Positions 19,019-27,501 are shown, counted from the first letter of the stretch. The stretch is 64,000 nucleotides of DNA from CAVUFH01 sp963740835 (GCA_963740835.1 CAVUFH010000001.1:310001-374000), one strand, 5' to 3'. Numbers and translations are program-made. The notes: generated from the letters alone by a model not told the origin.

Positions 19019-19938
19019 GCGCCGCCGTCCGGGGTGAACACGAGCACGCCGTCGTCGGCCGCGATGTCGTCGTAGCGCTCGACCAGTTCGTTCGGAACCG
19101 GCGATCCGTCGGATGCCAGCACGAAGTCGCGCAGGGAAGTGCCGTGGGGCCGCGAATCGACGTTCACGGGCCCGTTCCCGTTGGCGAGGTCGTCCGCGCT
19201 CACCGTCCGGAAATCGATGCTGAACCGTGCGACACCCGTGGTGTTCGCCACGGTCGAATGCATCTGCGCGGCCGAGAACACCACCAATCCCCCGACGGGC
19301 ATCACGACGCGCACCTGGGGTTCCAACTCGACCTCGACCTCGGCCTTCGGCTGACGCCGGGTGTCCGATGAGATGTGCTTCGCCGCATCCTTGCGACCGA
19401 CCGCGTTCCACTCGTAGTAGTTGAAGGCGTTCGATCCGTTCGCCACACCCTCGGACCAGTAGCGGGGGTGGAATGCCATCGAGGAGTCGGCCTCGAATTC
19501 GTAGATCGGGAGCCACCAATTGAGTTGCGCCATCGGCGCCGAATACCAGGTGTCACGGTGCGGGTGGTGGGCGTACCCGACGCCGGACGTGAGGTAACCG
19601 TCGGCGGTGACGCCGCGCAGGCGCGGGACGTCGAGGAACGTCCGATCGAGCGGCACCTCCAGCTCGTCGAGTATCTCGGTCATCAACGAGCGCGTGCGCG
19701 GGTGGTGGATGAACGCCGGCTTCACCGGCGCGAAGATCTCGACCCATTTCTCGACCGGCATGTGGAACTGCGCGGTCCGTGGGTCGAGTGGTGCGAAGGC
19801 GTCTTCGAGCATGTCGCGCGCGAACTCGGCGAGCGCGCGAATCGACGCCCGCCCCGTGAAGACGAACAACTCCCCCTCGTAGAGCTGCCGGCGGCGATCT
19901 TCGTCGCTGTCACGCGTGTCTACATGTACCGCGCTCAT
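19015..19938 (-). CDS. Phytanoyl-CoA dioxygenase-like Fe(II)/2-oxoglutarate oxygenase
   Basis: I chose the ATG at 19938 because AAGGAG lies 7 bases upstream and it avoids the overlap an upstream ATG (19974) would have with the previous gene. The 307-residue protein has the HxD metal motif in YAHHPHRDTWYS (H127, D129), a distal His in AAQMHSTVAN (H227) and an Arg in VARFSIDFR (R238) for the 2-oxoglutarate carboxylate. This fits the PhyH-like superfamily. Placed between sugar methyltransferases and a glycosyltransferase, it may hydroxylate a sugar or lipid precursor; the substrate is inferred only from context. Confidence 0.7.
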   Translation of the reverse strand: MSAVHVDTRDSDEDRRRQLYEGELFVFTGRASIRALAEFARDMLEDAFAPLDPRTAQFHMPVEKWVEIFAPVKPAFIHHPRTRSLMTEILDELEVPLDRTFLDVPRLRGVTADGYLTSGVGYAHHPHRDTWYSAPMAQLNWWLPIYEFEADSSMAFHPRYWSEGVANGSNAFNYYEWNAVGRKDAAKHISSDTRRQPKAEVEVELEPQVRVVMPVGGLVVFSAAQMHSTVANTTGVARFSIDFRTVSADDLANGNGPVNVDSRPHGTSLRDFVLASDGSPVPNELVERYDDIAADDGVLVFTPDGGA

Positions 19939-19957
19939 CGGAACTCCTTGCGACTCG

Positions 19958-21163
19958 TCAGACACATACGACATCCGGCTCCAAGCCCAGCGCCTGCAGG
20001 TGCGCTCGGATCTCGCCCTCGTAGATCGGGTTCATGATCAAGACCGTGCCCGGCGGCTCGTCGCGCAGGCGCTCGGGCGCGACCACGAGCTGCGCGGTAC
20101 CCGGGACGAACCCACCTTGCTTCCGTTCGTTGACGTCGACGACCAGGTCGACATCGTCGCGGCTGCCGACCGCGTTCACAAAGCTCACGCCCTTGGCCCC
20201 CGCGCCCCAGAGCACGACGCGTCGACCGGATGTTCGCTCGTCCTCGAGGGCACGGGACCAGCGCCGCCGGTTCGTGTCGTACTCCTGCCCGAACGTGCGG
20301 GCCTGTTCGGCAATCGCGATCGCGCCGTCGTTGGTCTCGTGACCGGCGTGCACCCCTCGATGAACTTCGCCGAAGCGATGGACTGGGGCGGGGCGGGCCT
20401 CGACGCACAGGAATTGGTCGTCGAACGCCGTCGTGACCCGATCGACGACGAAGCCCGCCCGTTGTAACAACGACGTGAGCGACGCCGCACAGAAGTACGA
20501 GACGTGCGGGTAGATGAGATCCCATTGCCCGGCCGCGCTCAGCACGAACTCGGCGTTCGGCACCTCGAGGTAGAGCGGTGTCGCTCGCTCGCCGATCGCG
20601 TCCCGCAGAGTGGTGAGCAGCGCCCCCGGATCCTCGACGTGCTCGAGCACGTGTCGGCAGACGACGAGGTCGACGGGCTCCTCCGCGTGCGCGGCCGAGA
20701 AGTACTCTCGGACGAACCGGAGCCGGCCGCCGGCAGCCTCGTCGACTTCACCGTCGTACGAGGGGTCGTAGCCGAAGCCCTGCCCCGCTCCTCGTTCGAT
20801 CAGCAGTGCGAGGAACTCGCCTTTGCCACTGCCGATCTCGGCGACGACGCCGCCTATGAGGTCGTAGGTCGCGATGAGGTGCTGCGCGAGCTCGTCGGCG
20901 TAATCGCGGAACGCCGGCGAGAAGAATTGCGAACTCTCGTACGAGGGCGTGTAGTCGACCCGGCTCGCATCGAATGCGACATTGCGGATCAGTCCGCACC
21001 GTGTGCACACCGCGAGGTCGAGGTCGCCACGCGGCGCGGCGCGCGCGGATCCCGCCGACGGCCAGAGCTCCGTGGTCACCACCGGGACGTCGGCGATCTG
21101 CAGGAAGCGTTCGAGCGCGTCTTCGTCGCAGCCCGGACAGCGCAGGTCGGAATCCGCTCTCAT
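19958..21163 (-). CDS. Zn-finger SAM methyltransferase 1 (NDP-sugar C-methyltransferase family)
   Basis: About 401 residues. The N-terminal Zn-binding knuckles are LRCPGCDED and LAVCTRCGLIRN (Methyltransf_13-like). The Rossmann core has GGVVAEIGSGKGEFLALLIE (motif I), VDLVVCRHVLEHVEDPGALL and LYLEVPNAEFVLSAAGQWDL. The C-terminal domain carries VVLWGAGAKGVSFVNAV. This three-part layout is that of TylC3/NovU-type sugar C-methyltransferases and relatives. The ATG at 21163 overlaps the upstream stop as TGATG. It is the third of three tandem paralogues. Confidence 0.8.
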   Translation of the reverse strand: MRADSDLRCPGCDEDALERFLQIADVPVVTTELWPSAGSARAAPRGDLDLAVCTRCGLIRNVAFDASRVDYTPSYESSQFFSPAFRDYADELAQHLIATYDLIGGVVAEIGSGKGEFLALLIERGAGQGFGYDPSYDGEVDEAAGGRLRFVREYFSAAHAEEPVDLVVCRHVLEHVEDPGALLTTLRDAIGERATPLYLEVPNAEFVLSAAGQWDLIYPHVSYFCAASLTSLLQRAGFVVDRVTTAFDDQFLCVEARPAPVHRFGEVHRGVHAGHETNDGAIAIAEQARTFGQEYDTNRRRWSRALEDERTSGRRVVLWGAGAKGVSFVNAVGSRDDVDLVVDVNERKQGGFVPGTAQLVVAPERLRDEPPGTVLIMNPIYEGEIRAHLQALGLEPDVVCV

Positions 21164-22356
21164 CACACCGCGACGACCGACGCCTCGACGCCGAGTCGCT
21201 CGAGGTCGCGACCGACCTCATCGAGGTACACGGGATTCATGACGATGACCTTGTCGGGCCGGTGTTCGAGCAGGAACTCCGGGCCGACGATCTGGTGGCC
21301 GGTGCCGGCCATGTACATGCCGTGCTTGAAGGGATTGATATCGACCGCGAACTCGATCTCGTCGTGGGCCTCGAGATTGGTGAGGAACGAAACACCCTTC
21401 GAGCCGGCACCCCAGATCACCGCGCGACCGCCGCCGGCGCGCAGGCCCCGAAGGTCGTCGCGCCAGTGGTCGATGATCGACTGGAACCCGGTCGCGAAGT
21501 GCTCGACTCCCGCCCGCATGGCCTGCATGTCGTCCTCGAGGGGGAGCCGGCTGTCGGGCGCGGGTGTGGACGACGGCCGGGCCTCGATCAAGATGTACTG
21601 GTCGTCGTAGTCGAGCGCGAGGTCGATCACCTCGAAGCCGGTGGCCCGGAACAAGCGCGCGAGCGATCCGGCCGAGAAGTACGAGCAGTGCTCGTAGTAC
21701 ACGTCCCAGAAGGCGACCTCGCGTAGCACCCGCAACACATCCGGGAGCTCGAACAACACGATCGTGTCCGTGCGGTCACCGATCGCACGCCGCACCGACC
21801 GCATGAAGTCGCCGACCGGCGCGATGTGTTCAAGTGTGTGCCGGCAGACGACCGCGTCGGCCGCGAGGTGCGAGTAACGCTCGTCGTAGAGGTCGGTGAT
21901 CCACTCGATGCGGTCGATCACGTCACTCGAGTGCCGTTCGGGCTTCGCGCTCGGGTCGATGCCGATCCCGGCGCCGGCACCGGCTTCGAGCATCATCACG
22001 AGGAACTCGCCTTTGCCGCACCCGATCTCGAGCACGTTCTTGCCCTGCAAGTCGTACTTGTCGACCCAGCGCTGCGCGAGATCCCGCGCGAAGGCGTTGA
22101 ACCGTTCCGAGAATCCCTGGGTCTCCTCGTAGCGCTGCGAGTACTGGTTGAGGCTCTCGTCGAAACGCGTGTTCGTGATGAAGCCGCAGCCGTCGCAGAA
22201 CCCGAGGCGCAGCGCCCCTCGAGGGAACGACTTCGCCTCGTCGAGGCTGTCGAGGAGCAGGCAGCTGTGCGCAGGGATGCTCGGCTCCTCATGGAAGATC
22301 TGCAGCCCCTGCCGGCCGCAGGCCGGACAGGAAACCTCGGCGTCGAGGGCGGTCAT
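21163..22356 (-). CDS. Zn-finger SAM methyltransferase 2 (NDP-sugar C-methyltransferase family)
   Basis: About 397 residues starting MTALDAEVSCPACGRQGLQI. The ATG overlaps the preceding stop as ATGA; the longer upstream frame would overlap that gene by about 90 bp. Zn knuckles CPACG and CDGCGFITN are followed by NVLEIGCGKGEFLVMMLEAG, DAVVCRHTLEHIAPVGDFMR and a C-terminal AVIWGAGSKGVSFLTNLEAH. It is closely related to the next gene (methyltransferase 1), sharing the RH-LEH and WGAG-KGVSF signatures. It probably methylates a nucleotide-activated keto-sugar; position and sugar are unknown. Confidence 0.8.
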   Translation of the reverse strand: MTALDAEVSCPACGRQGLQIFHEEPSIPAHSCLLLDSLDEAKSFPRGALRLGFCDGCGFITNTRFDESLNQYSQRYEETQGFSERFNAFARDLAQRWVDKYDLQGKNVLEIGCGKGEFLVMMLEAGAGAGIGIDPSAKPERHSSDVIDRIEWITDLYDERYSHLAADAVVCRHTLEHIAPVGDFMRSVRRAIGDRTDTIVLFELPDVLRVLREVAFWDVYYEHCSYFSAGSLARLFRATGFEVIDLALDYDDQYILIEARPSSTPAPDSRLPLEDDMQAMRAGVEHFATGFQSIIDHWRDDLRGLRAGGGRAVIWGAGSKGVSFLTNLEAHDEIEFAVDINPFKHGMYMAGTGHQIVGPEFLLEHRPDKVIVMNPVYLDEVGRDLERLGVEASVVAV

Positions 22357-23591
22357 CGGACCTCCGGCACGGGAACGGGAACGATGAACTTGCCGCCGAG
22401 CTCGCGATACTCCTGCTGCTGGGCGAGGATCTCGTCGGCGAAATTCCACGCGAGCAGCAACACGTAGTCGGGTCGCTCCTCGATGAGCACCGATGGATCA
22501 CGGATCAGTTGATGCGTACCGGGCATGTGCTTGCCCTGCTTGTGCACGTTGCGATCGACGACGTAATCGACGAGCTCGGTGCCGATACCGACGTAGTTGA
22601 CGAGCGTGCTGCCCTTGGCGGCGGCACCGTACGCGGCAATGACCGCGCCTTCGGCCTTCAGCCGATCGAGGAGGGCGAGGAGCTCGGATCTCAGCCGCTC
22701 GACACGCGCGCCGAAGTCGGCGTAGTACGCGAACGTCTGCAACCCGGACGCGCGCTCGGCTTCGAGGTACTCCACGACCGCAGGTGATGCGTCGTCGCGC
22801 TTGCCGATGTGCCACCGCAACGTGCCGCCGTGGAGATCGGGGAAGTACTCGACGTGGTTGAGGAACAGGCCGTGCCGGCGCACGAGGCGATCGACCGCCG
22901 TGCACGAGAAGTAGCAGTGGTGCTCGTGGTAGATCGTGTCGAACTCGCAATGGTCGACCAGATCGCGAACGTAGGGGTTCTCGACGGTGACGACGCCGTC
23001 GTCGGAGAGCAGGATGGCGTAGCCCTCGACGAACCCGTTGAGATCGGGGACGTGAGCCATCACGTTGTTGGCGATGATCACGTCGGCGGGACCGTGCTCG
23101 GCGCGGATGCGACGGGCAACGTCCGGTCCGAAGAACTCGCGCAATGTAGGGATGCCGGCCGCCTCGGCGGCGTCCGCCTGATCCGGTGCCGGGTCGATCC
23201 CGAGCACCCGGATGCCTTGTTCCGCGAAGTTGCGCAGGAGATATCCGTCGTTGCTCGCGACTTCGACGACGAGGCTCTCGGGGCCGAGCCCGCGCGCGCC
23301 GATGAGGCCGAGTGCGTGCTCCCGTGAATGCCGCAACAGGTGATCCGAGAACGACGAGAAGTACAGGTAGTTGTCGACGAAGAGTTGCTCGGGCGGCACT
23401 TCCTCGAGGATCTGGACCAAGGAGCACTCGGGGCAGAACGCGACGTCGAGCGGGAAGCGTGCTTCCGATTCGTCGAGCGCGGCGCCGTCGACGAGCGCAT
23501 CCGCGAGCGGCGTCTTCCCGAGCGACAGGAAGGGGCGGAGGTCGGCCGTTCCGCAGGAACGGCAGCGCAGCGGATCAGCCACGCGCCGCAC
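22353..23591 (-). CDS. Zn-finger SAM methyltransferase 3 (classical sugar C-methyltransferase type)
   Basis: 412 residues with CRSCGTADLRPFLSLGKTPL (the canonical N-terminal signature of TylC3-like C-methyltransferases), second knuckle CPECSLVQ, FSSFSDHLLRHSREHAL, SLVVEVASNDGYLLRNFAEQ, IIANNVMAHVPDLNGFVEGY and a C-terminal AAYGAAAKGSTLVNYVGIG. It is the most typical C-methyltransferase of the three. Start at GTG 23591; a second GTG at 23582 is equally possible. It lies directly after the sugar epimerase gene and so probably acts first among the methyltransferases. Confidence 0.83.
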   Translation of the reverse strand: MRRVADPLRCRSCGTADLRPFLSLGKTPLADALVDGAALDESEARFPLDVAFCPECSLVQILEEVPPEQLFVDNYLYFSSFSDHLLRHSREHALGLIGARGLGPESLVVEVASNDGYLLRNFAEQGIRVLGIDPAPDQADAAEAAGIPTLREFFGPDVARRIRAEHGPADVIIANNVMAHVPDLNGFVEGYAILLSDDGVVTVENPYVRDLVDHCEFDTIYHEHHCYFSCTAVDRLVRRHGLFLNHVEYFPDLHGGTLRWHIGKRDDASPAVVEYLEAERASGLQTFAYYADFGARVERLRSELLALLDRLKAEGAVIAAYGAAAKGSTLVNYVGIGTELVDYVVDRNVHKQGKHMPGTHQLIRDPSVLIEERPDYVLLLAWNFADEILAQQQEYRELGGKFIVPVPVPEVR

Positions 23592-24624
23592 CTTCGACCG
23601 CCGGCGTCCACCGGAGCTCGTCGTCGATCATCGCGTTCTCGGTGAGCTCCTGGACGTGGCGGATGCGCTGGTACCGCGGCCCGGTCAGGTCCTCGTGCGT
23701 CAAACCGTTCGTGACATACGCCTGGTACAGCTCCTCCACCCCCGTCCGAACGGTCCATTTGGGCTCGTAGGCAGGGAGCACGGCGCGAATGCGGTCGCAG
23801 TTCACCCGATAGTTGCGCTTGTCGGGCCCGGCGCCTTCGGCGAACCGCACCACGCTGTCGGGCACGACCGATTCGACGATCTCGGCGACCTCCCGGATGC
23901 GGTAGTTCTCGTCGGAACGCCCGACGTTGAACGCCTCGACGTGCACGAGGTCGCGCGGTGCTTCGATCACCGCGAGGAAGGCGCGTGCGATGTCCTCGAT
24001 GTGGACGAGCGGTCGCCAGGGCGAGCCGTCGCTCTTCATCAGGACCTCGCCGGTCGTGAGCGCGAAGCCGACGAGGTTGTTCACGACGAGGTCGCCGCGC
24101 AGCCGCGAGGAAACGCCGTACGCGGTCGCGTTCCGCAGGAACGTCGGACTGAAATCGTCGTCGGCGAGCGCGGTGAGGTCCCGCTCGGCCAGCACCTTCG
24201 ACTCGCCGTACGGCGTGACGGGTGCGAACGAGGCGGACTCGTCGATCGGTGCGTCGCCCTGCGCGCCGTAGAGGCTGCACGACGAGGAGAACGCGAATCG
24301 GGGCACGCCGGCCGCCTTGGCGGCCTCCGCGACGCGCACGGTGCCGAGATGATTGATCTCGTACGTCGTCTGCGGACGCAGGTCACCGAGAGGATCGTTC
24401 GAGATGCCCGCGAGATGCACCACCGCGTCGAAGCCCACGAGATGCTCGGGCTGCACGTCGCGGATGTCGAGGTGCAGCGCCGGGATCGGTTCGGGCTCCG
24501 GCCCGAACACGCAGTCGGCGAACAGGAACGAGTCGAGCCCGATGACCTCGTGGCCCGCGTGCTGCAACAGCGGCACCAGAGAACATCCGATGTACCCGTT
24601 GTGTCCGGTTACCAGTACCCGCAT
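23575..24624 (-). CDS. NAD-dependent sugar epimerase/dehydratase (extended SDR)
   Basis: About 349 residues from the ATG at 24624 (MRVLVTGHNGYIGCSLVPLL), overlapping the rfbF stop as TGATG. The Rossmann motif is GHNGYIG; VVHLAGISNDPLGD follows; the catalytic pair is in FSSSCSLYG (Ser/Tyr region) and TPYGESKVLAE (YxxxK). NATAYGVSSRLRGDLVVNNL is a substrate loop. It follows a CDP-glucose-forming enzyme, so it could be a CDP-sugar dehydratase, epimerase or reductase; the sequence alone does not decide. No separate RfbG-like dehydratase is seen in the window. Confidence 0.82.
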   Translation of the reverse strand: MRVLVTGHNGYIGCSLVPLLQHAGHEVIGLDSFLFADCVFGPEPEPIPALHLDIRDVQPEHLVGFDAVVHLAGISNDPLGDLRPQTTYEINHLGTVRVAEAAKAAGVPRFAFSSSCSLYGAQGDAPIDESASFAPVTPYGESKVLAERDLTALADDDFSPTFLRNATAYGVSSRLRGDLVVNNLVGFALTTGEVLMKSDGSPWRPLVHIEDIARAFLAVIEAPRDLVHVEAFNVGRSDENYRIREVAEIVESVVPDSVVRFAEGAGPDKRNYRVNCDRIRAVLPAYEPKWTVRTGVEELYQAYVTNGLTHEDLTGPRYQRIRHVQELTENAMIDDELRWTPAVEGAARG

Positions 24625-25394
24625 CAGTGCCACACCCTCCATGGCGGATTCGCGCCGTCCCACAGCTCTTCGAGCAACGCCTTGTCACGCAGCGTGTCCA
24701 TGCACTGCCAGAAGTCGTAGTGCTTCCAGGCCATCAGCTGCCCGTCCTTGGCCAATTGCTCGAGCGGCTCCTTCTCCCATTGCGTCTCGTCGCCGGCGAT
24801 GTAGTCGAACACGGCCGGTTCGCAGACGAAGAACGCGCCGTTGATCCAGCCCTCGCCGGTCTGCGGCTTCTCGCTGAACTCGAAGATCTGGTCGCCGTCG
24901 AGCTCGAGGTGACCGAAGCGCGCCGGCGGACGGACCGCCGTCATGGTCGCGAGCTTGCCGTGCGCACGGTGGAACTCGAGCAGGGCGTGGAGATCCACGT
25001 TCGAGAGCCCGTCGCCCCACGTCAACATGAAGGTCTCGTTGCCGATGTGCGGTGCGAGCCGTTTGATGCGACCGCCGGTGTTGGTCGTGAGGCCGGTGTC
25101 GATCAGGTCGACGGTCCAATCGTCCTGTTCAGCCGCGTGCAGCTCGACCGATCCGTCGCGCGACCTCACGGTCAGGTCGGTGGTGAGCGCGGCGTAGTCG
25201 ACCATCCAGCGCTTGATGTGCTCGCCTTTGTATCCGAGCGCGATCGCGAAGTCGCGATATCCGAAGTGTGAGTAGTACTTCATGATGTGCCAGAGGATCG
25301 GACGCGTCCCGATCTCGACCATCGGCTTCGGCTTGAGCACCGTCTCTTCGGACAAGCGACTCCCGACCCCACCGGCGAGGATCGCAACCTTCAT
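24624..25394 (-). CDS. rfbF: Glucose-1-phosphate cytidylyltransferase
   Basis: 256 residues from the ATG at 25394 (MKVAILAGGVGSRLSEETVL), preceded by AAAGGAG and overlapping the upstream stop as ATGA. The nucleotidyltransferase start GGVGSRLSEETxxKPKPM, GYKGEHIKRWMVDY, FMLTWGDGLSNVDLHALLEF and the C-terminal FWQCMDTLRDKALLEELW match RfbF closely. It makes CDP-glucose from CTP and glucose-1-phosphate, the entry step to CDP-3,6-dideoxyhexoses and branched CDP-sugars such as yersiniose. This is the clearest biochemical anchor of the operon. Confidence 0.92.
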   Translation of the reverse strand: MKVAILAGGVGSRLSEETVLKPKPMVEIGTRPILWHIMKYYSHFGYRDFAIALGYKGEHIKRWMVDYAALTTDLTVRSRDGSVELHAAEQDDWTVDLIDTGLTTNTGGRIKRLAPHIGNETFMLTWGDGLSNVDLHALLEFHRAHGKLATMTAVRPPARFGHLELDGDQIFEFSEKPQTGEGWINGAFFVCEPAVFDYIAGDETQWEKEPLEQLAKDGQLMAWKHYDFWQCMDTLRDKALLEELWDGANPPWRVWH

Positions 25395-26644
25395 GCCATC
25401 TCCTTTTGCGTCGCTCGGCCGAGCACCTTGTCGAAGGCGCCGACGTATCCCGGGACTTGCTCGTCCCATGACAGAACGCTTTCGATACGCGCTCTTCCGA
25501 TCGCGCCGAGTGTGGCGCGCTGGGTCGGGTCGTCGAGCATTGCAGCAATCGCTTTCGCGTACGCGACCGCGTCATCCGGCTCGATGTACACGGCCGCGTC
25601 CTCCCCGGAAACACGCGTTTCCTTGAGGTCGTACGCGATGACGGGCAACCCGTACGCCATGTACTCCATCGTCTTGTTCATCGTGGAGACGTCGTTCAGC
25701 GGATTCATCGGATCCGACGAGAGCCCGACGCTGGCGGTCGACAGGTAGGTCGCGATGCGCTCGGGGCCGACCCGACCGGTGAACGTGACGAAGTCGTCGA
25801 GGTCGAGCTTCGTCGCGAGCGCCTTCATCTCGTCGAGGCAGTCGCCGTAGCCGAGGATCGCGAACTGCGTGTCCGTGCGGCCGAGCTCGCGCACGAAGAC
25901 CCGTACCGATTCGAGCAGGAGGTCGACGCCGTCCTGCGGACCCATGATCCCGAGCCAGCAGCACAGGAACTCCCGGCCGTTCCGGAGCTCGGGCTGTTCG
26001 GGGACGCGCTGCATCCGCTTCGGGTCGGGGCCGCTGCGTACCACGGTGACGTCGGCGGGGTCGCGTCGCCCGCGTGTCGTCGCGACCTCGAAGTAGGAGC
26101 GATTGGTGACGATCACGTGATCGGCCACGCGGTACTGGCCCGCTTCCAGCAGGAGCGTGCTGCGGTGGAGCACGTCGCCGGTGCGCTGGAACCGGCTCTG
26201 GTACACCTCGGGACAGAGATCGTGCTGGTCGTAGACGAAGCGCTTGCCGAACGGTCGGTAGAGCAGCGCGAGCGCGAAGTAGGTGTCCGGCGGGTTACAC
26301 GCCTGGATCACGTCGAAACCCTCGCGTGCCGACACTTCCAGGGAGAGCACGAAGGTGCGCACCCAGCAGTAGATGAACTCGAGCGCGTAGCTGGCGAGCC
26401 CGGCCGTCGCCGGCGGCGGCGCGTAGGTGTAGATGTGCACCGACTCGAGGACCTGGCGCCTCTGCTGGCCGTCGCCACACGGGCAGATCACCGAGACGCG
26501 ATAGCCCGCGGCCACCAACGCACGGCACTCCTGCCACACGCGTCGATCGAGCGGAACCGACATGTTCTGCACGATGATCAAGACGCGCGGCTGCTCGGCT
26601 CCAGTCGACGCGCTTCCAATCCGCTTGCGCACGATCCGTCGCAC
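25391..26644 (-). CDS. GT4 family glycosyltransferase, first gene of the glycan operon
   Basis: The start is chosen at GTG 26644 (MRRIVRKRIGSASTGAEQPR); the frame is open further upstream but that would overrun the divergent promoter region. Domains: RVLIIVQNMSVPLDRRVWQE (GT-B N-domain), VIQACNPPDTYFALALLYRP, KRFVYDQHDLCPEVYQSRFQ, and the donor domain FAILGYGDCLDEMKALATKL with MNKTMEYMAYGLPVIAYDLK. That last stretch has the GT4 E-x7-E-like site in altered form. It is cytoplasmic and was probably coupled with rfbF by an ATGA overlap. Confidence 0.83.
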   Translation of the reverse strand: MRRIVRKRIGSASTGAEQPRVLIIVQNMSVPLDRRVWQECRALVAAGYRVSVICPCGDGQQRRQVLESVHIYTYAPPPATAGLASYALEFIYCWVRTFVLSLEVSAREGFDVIQACNPPDTYFALALLYRPFGKRFVYDQHDLCPEVYQSRFQRTGDVLHRSTLLLEAGQYRVADHVIVTNRSYFEVATTRGRRDPADVTVVRSGPDPKRMQRVPEQPELRNGREFLCCWLGIMGPQDGVDLLLESVRVFVRELGRTDTQFAILGYGDCLDEMKALATKLDLDDFVTFTGRVGPERIATYLSTASVGLSSDPMNPLNDVSTMNKTMEYMAYGLPVIAYDLKETRVSGEDAAVYIEPDDAVAYAKAIAAMLDDPTQRATLGAIGRARIESVLSWDEQVPGYVGAFDKVLGRATQKEMA

Positions 26645-26784
26645 TCTTGCCCGCCCACATTGCCGCCGAGGTCGCCCAGCACTTCCCGCTGACGACGAGG
26701 TATGAGCATATGCTTCCGGGCGTAGCTCCACCTGAAGAATCACCAAAGACGAGGTGACTCTCGCGTGAACGAGGGAACTCTCGA
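26645..26784. promoter_or_regulatory. Divergent control region between the glycan operon and the pseudo-response regulator
   Basis: 140 bp with two signals. A perfect 10-bp palindrome AGCATATGCT lies at 26705-26714. A 15-bp direct repeat ACTCTCGNGTGAACG occurs at 26757-26771 and 26777-26791, spaced exactly 20 bp (about two helical turns), the second copy covering the regulator start codon. Either could be the binding site of the OmpR-type protein encoded immediately downstream. No convincing -35/-10 pair is visible. Confidence 0.5.
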
Positions 26785-27501
26785 GTGAACGCAGTGCGCG
26801 AATCGCTTGAGGGACGCGTGTTGCTCGTGCGCGATGGCGTCCGGGCTCCGTCACCGCTCGCCCGCGCGTTACTGGGCAAAGGGTACGAAGTCTGCGAGTC
26901 GTCGCGCGGGGACGCCATCGACGCCGTCACCACGCACTTCCGCCCGGATGTCGTCGTGCTCCAGGTCGAGCACCTTCGCCAGCCGTGGCTGAGCTTGAGT
27001 GCCGCGGTGCGCGGCGTGACGGACGTGCCGCTCGTGGTCGTCGCGGACGCCGCAACGAGTGAGGAACGCGTCGCCGCGTTCTCGGCGGGCGCCGACGATG
27101 TCGTCCCCGCGCCCTTCGTGGTCGAGGAGATCCTGGCGCGCGTCCGGGTGGCGATCGGGCGAGCGGGCGGGGCCGCGCGAACCGTGCGCCAGGTCGGCCC
27201 GATGTTGCTGGACGTGGGTTCGCACACTGTTGCGATCAGTGGGGTCGCGATCGCGCTCACACCGCTCGAGTTCGCGATCCTCGCCCGCGTCGCGGACCGG
27301 CCGGGCATCGTCGTCACGAAGCGGCAACTCATGGTCGACGTGTGGGGATACGAGCACGACACGCCGAACCTCGTCGAAGTGCACGTGAGCGCGCTCCGGC
27401 GCAAGCTCGAGGCGTCGGCGCCGAGGCTGCTGCACACGGAGCGCGGCGTGGGCTACGTCGTTCGCGCCGAGGTGCGGCCTTCCTCGTCCGGCTCAGCCTG
27501 A
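26785..27501 (+). CDS. OmpR/PhoB-type response regulator with a degenerate, non-phosphorylatable receiver
   Basis: 238 residues from GTG 26785. The N-terminal domain aligns with receivers (RVLLVRDG, PDVVVLQVEHL, VPLVVVADAA, GADDVVPAPF), but the phospho-acceptor Asp is Gln60. The acidic pair is Arg16-Asp17, the switch Thr is Ala87 and the conserved Lys is Ala109. The C-terminal winged helix is intact (ALTPLEFAILARVADRPGIV, LVEVHVSALRRKLE, HTERGVGYVVRAE). It should bind DNA without classical phosphorylation. No histidine kinase is adjacent. It is divergent from the long glycan operon and is its likely regulator. Confidence 0.88.
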   Translation: MNAVRESLEGRVLLVRDGVRAPSPLARALLGKGYEVCESSRGDAIDAVTTHFRPDVVVLQVEHLRQPWLSLSAAVRGVTDVPLVVVADAATSEERVAAFSAGADDVVPAPFVVEEILARVRVAIGRAGGAARTVRQVGPMLLDVGSHTVAISGVAIALTPLEFAILARVADRPGIVVTKRQLMVDVWGYEHDTPNLVEVHVSALRRKLEASAPRLLHTERGVGYVVRAEVRPSSSGSA

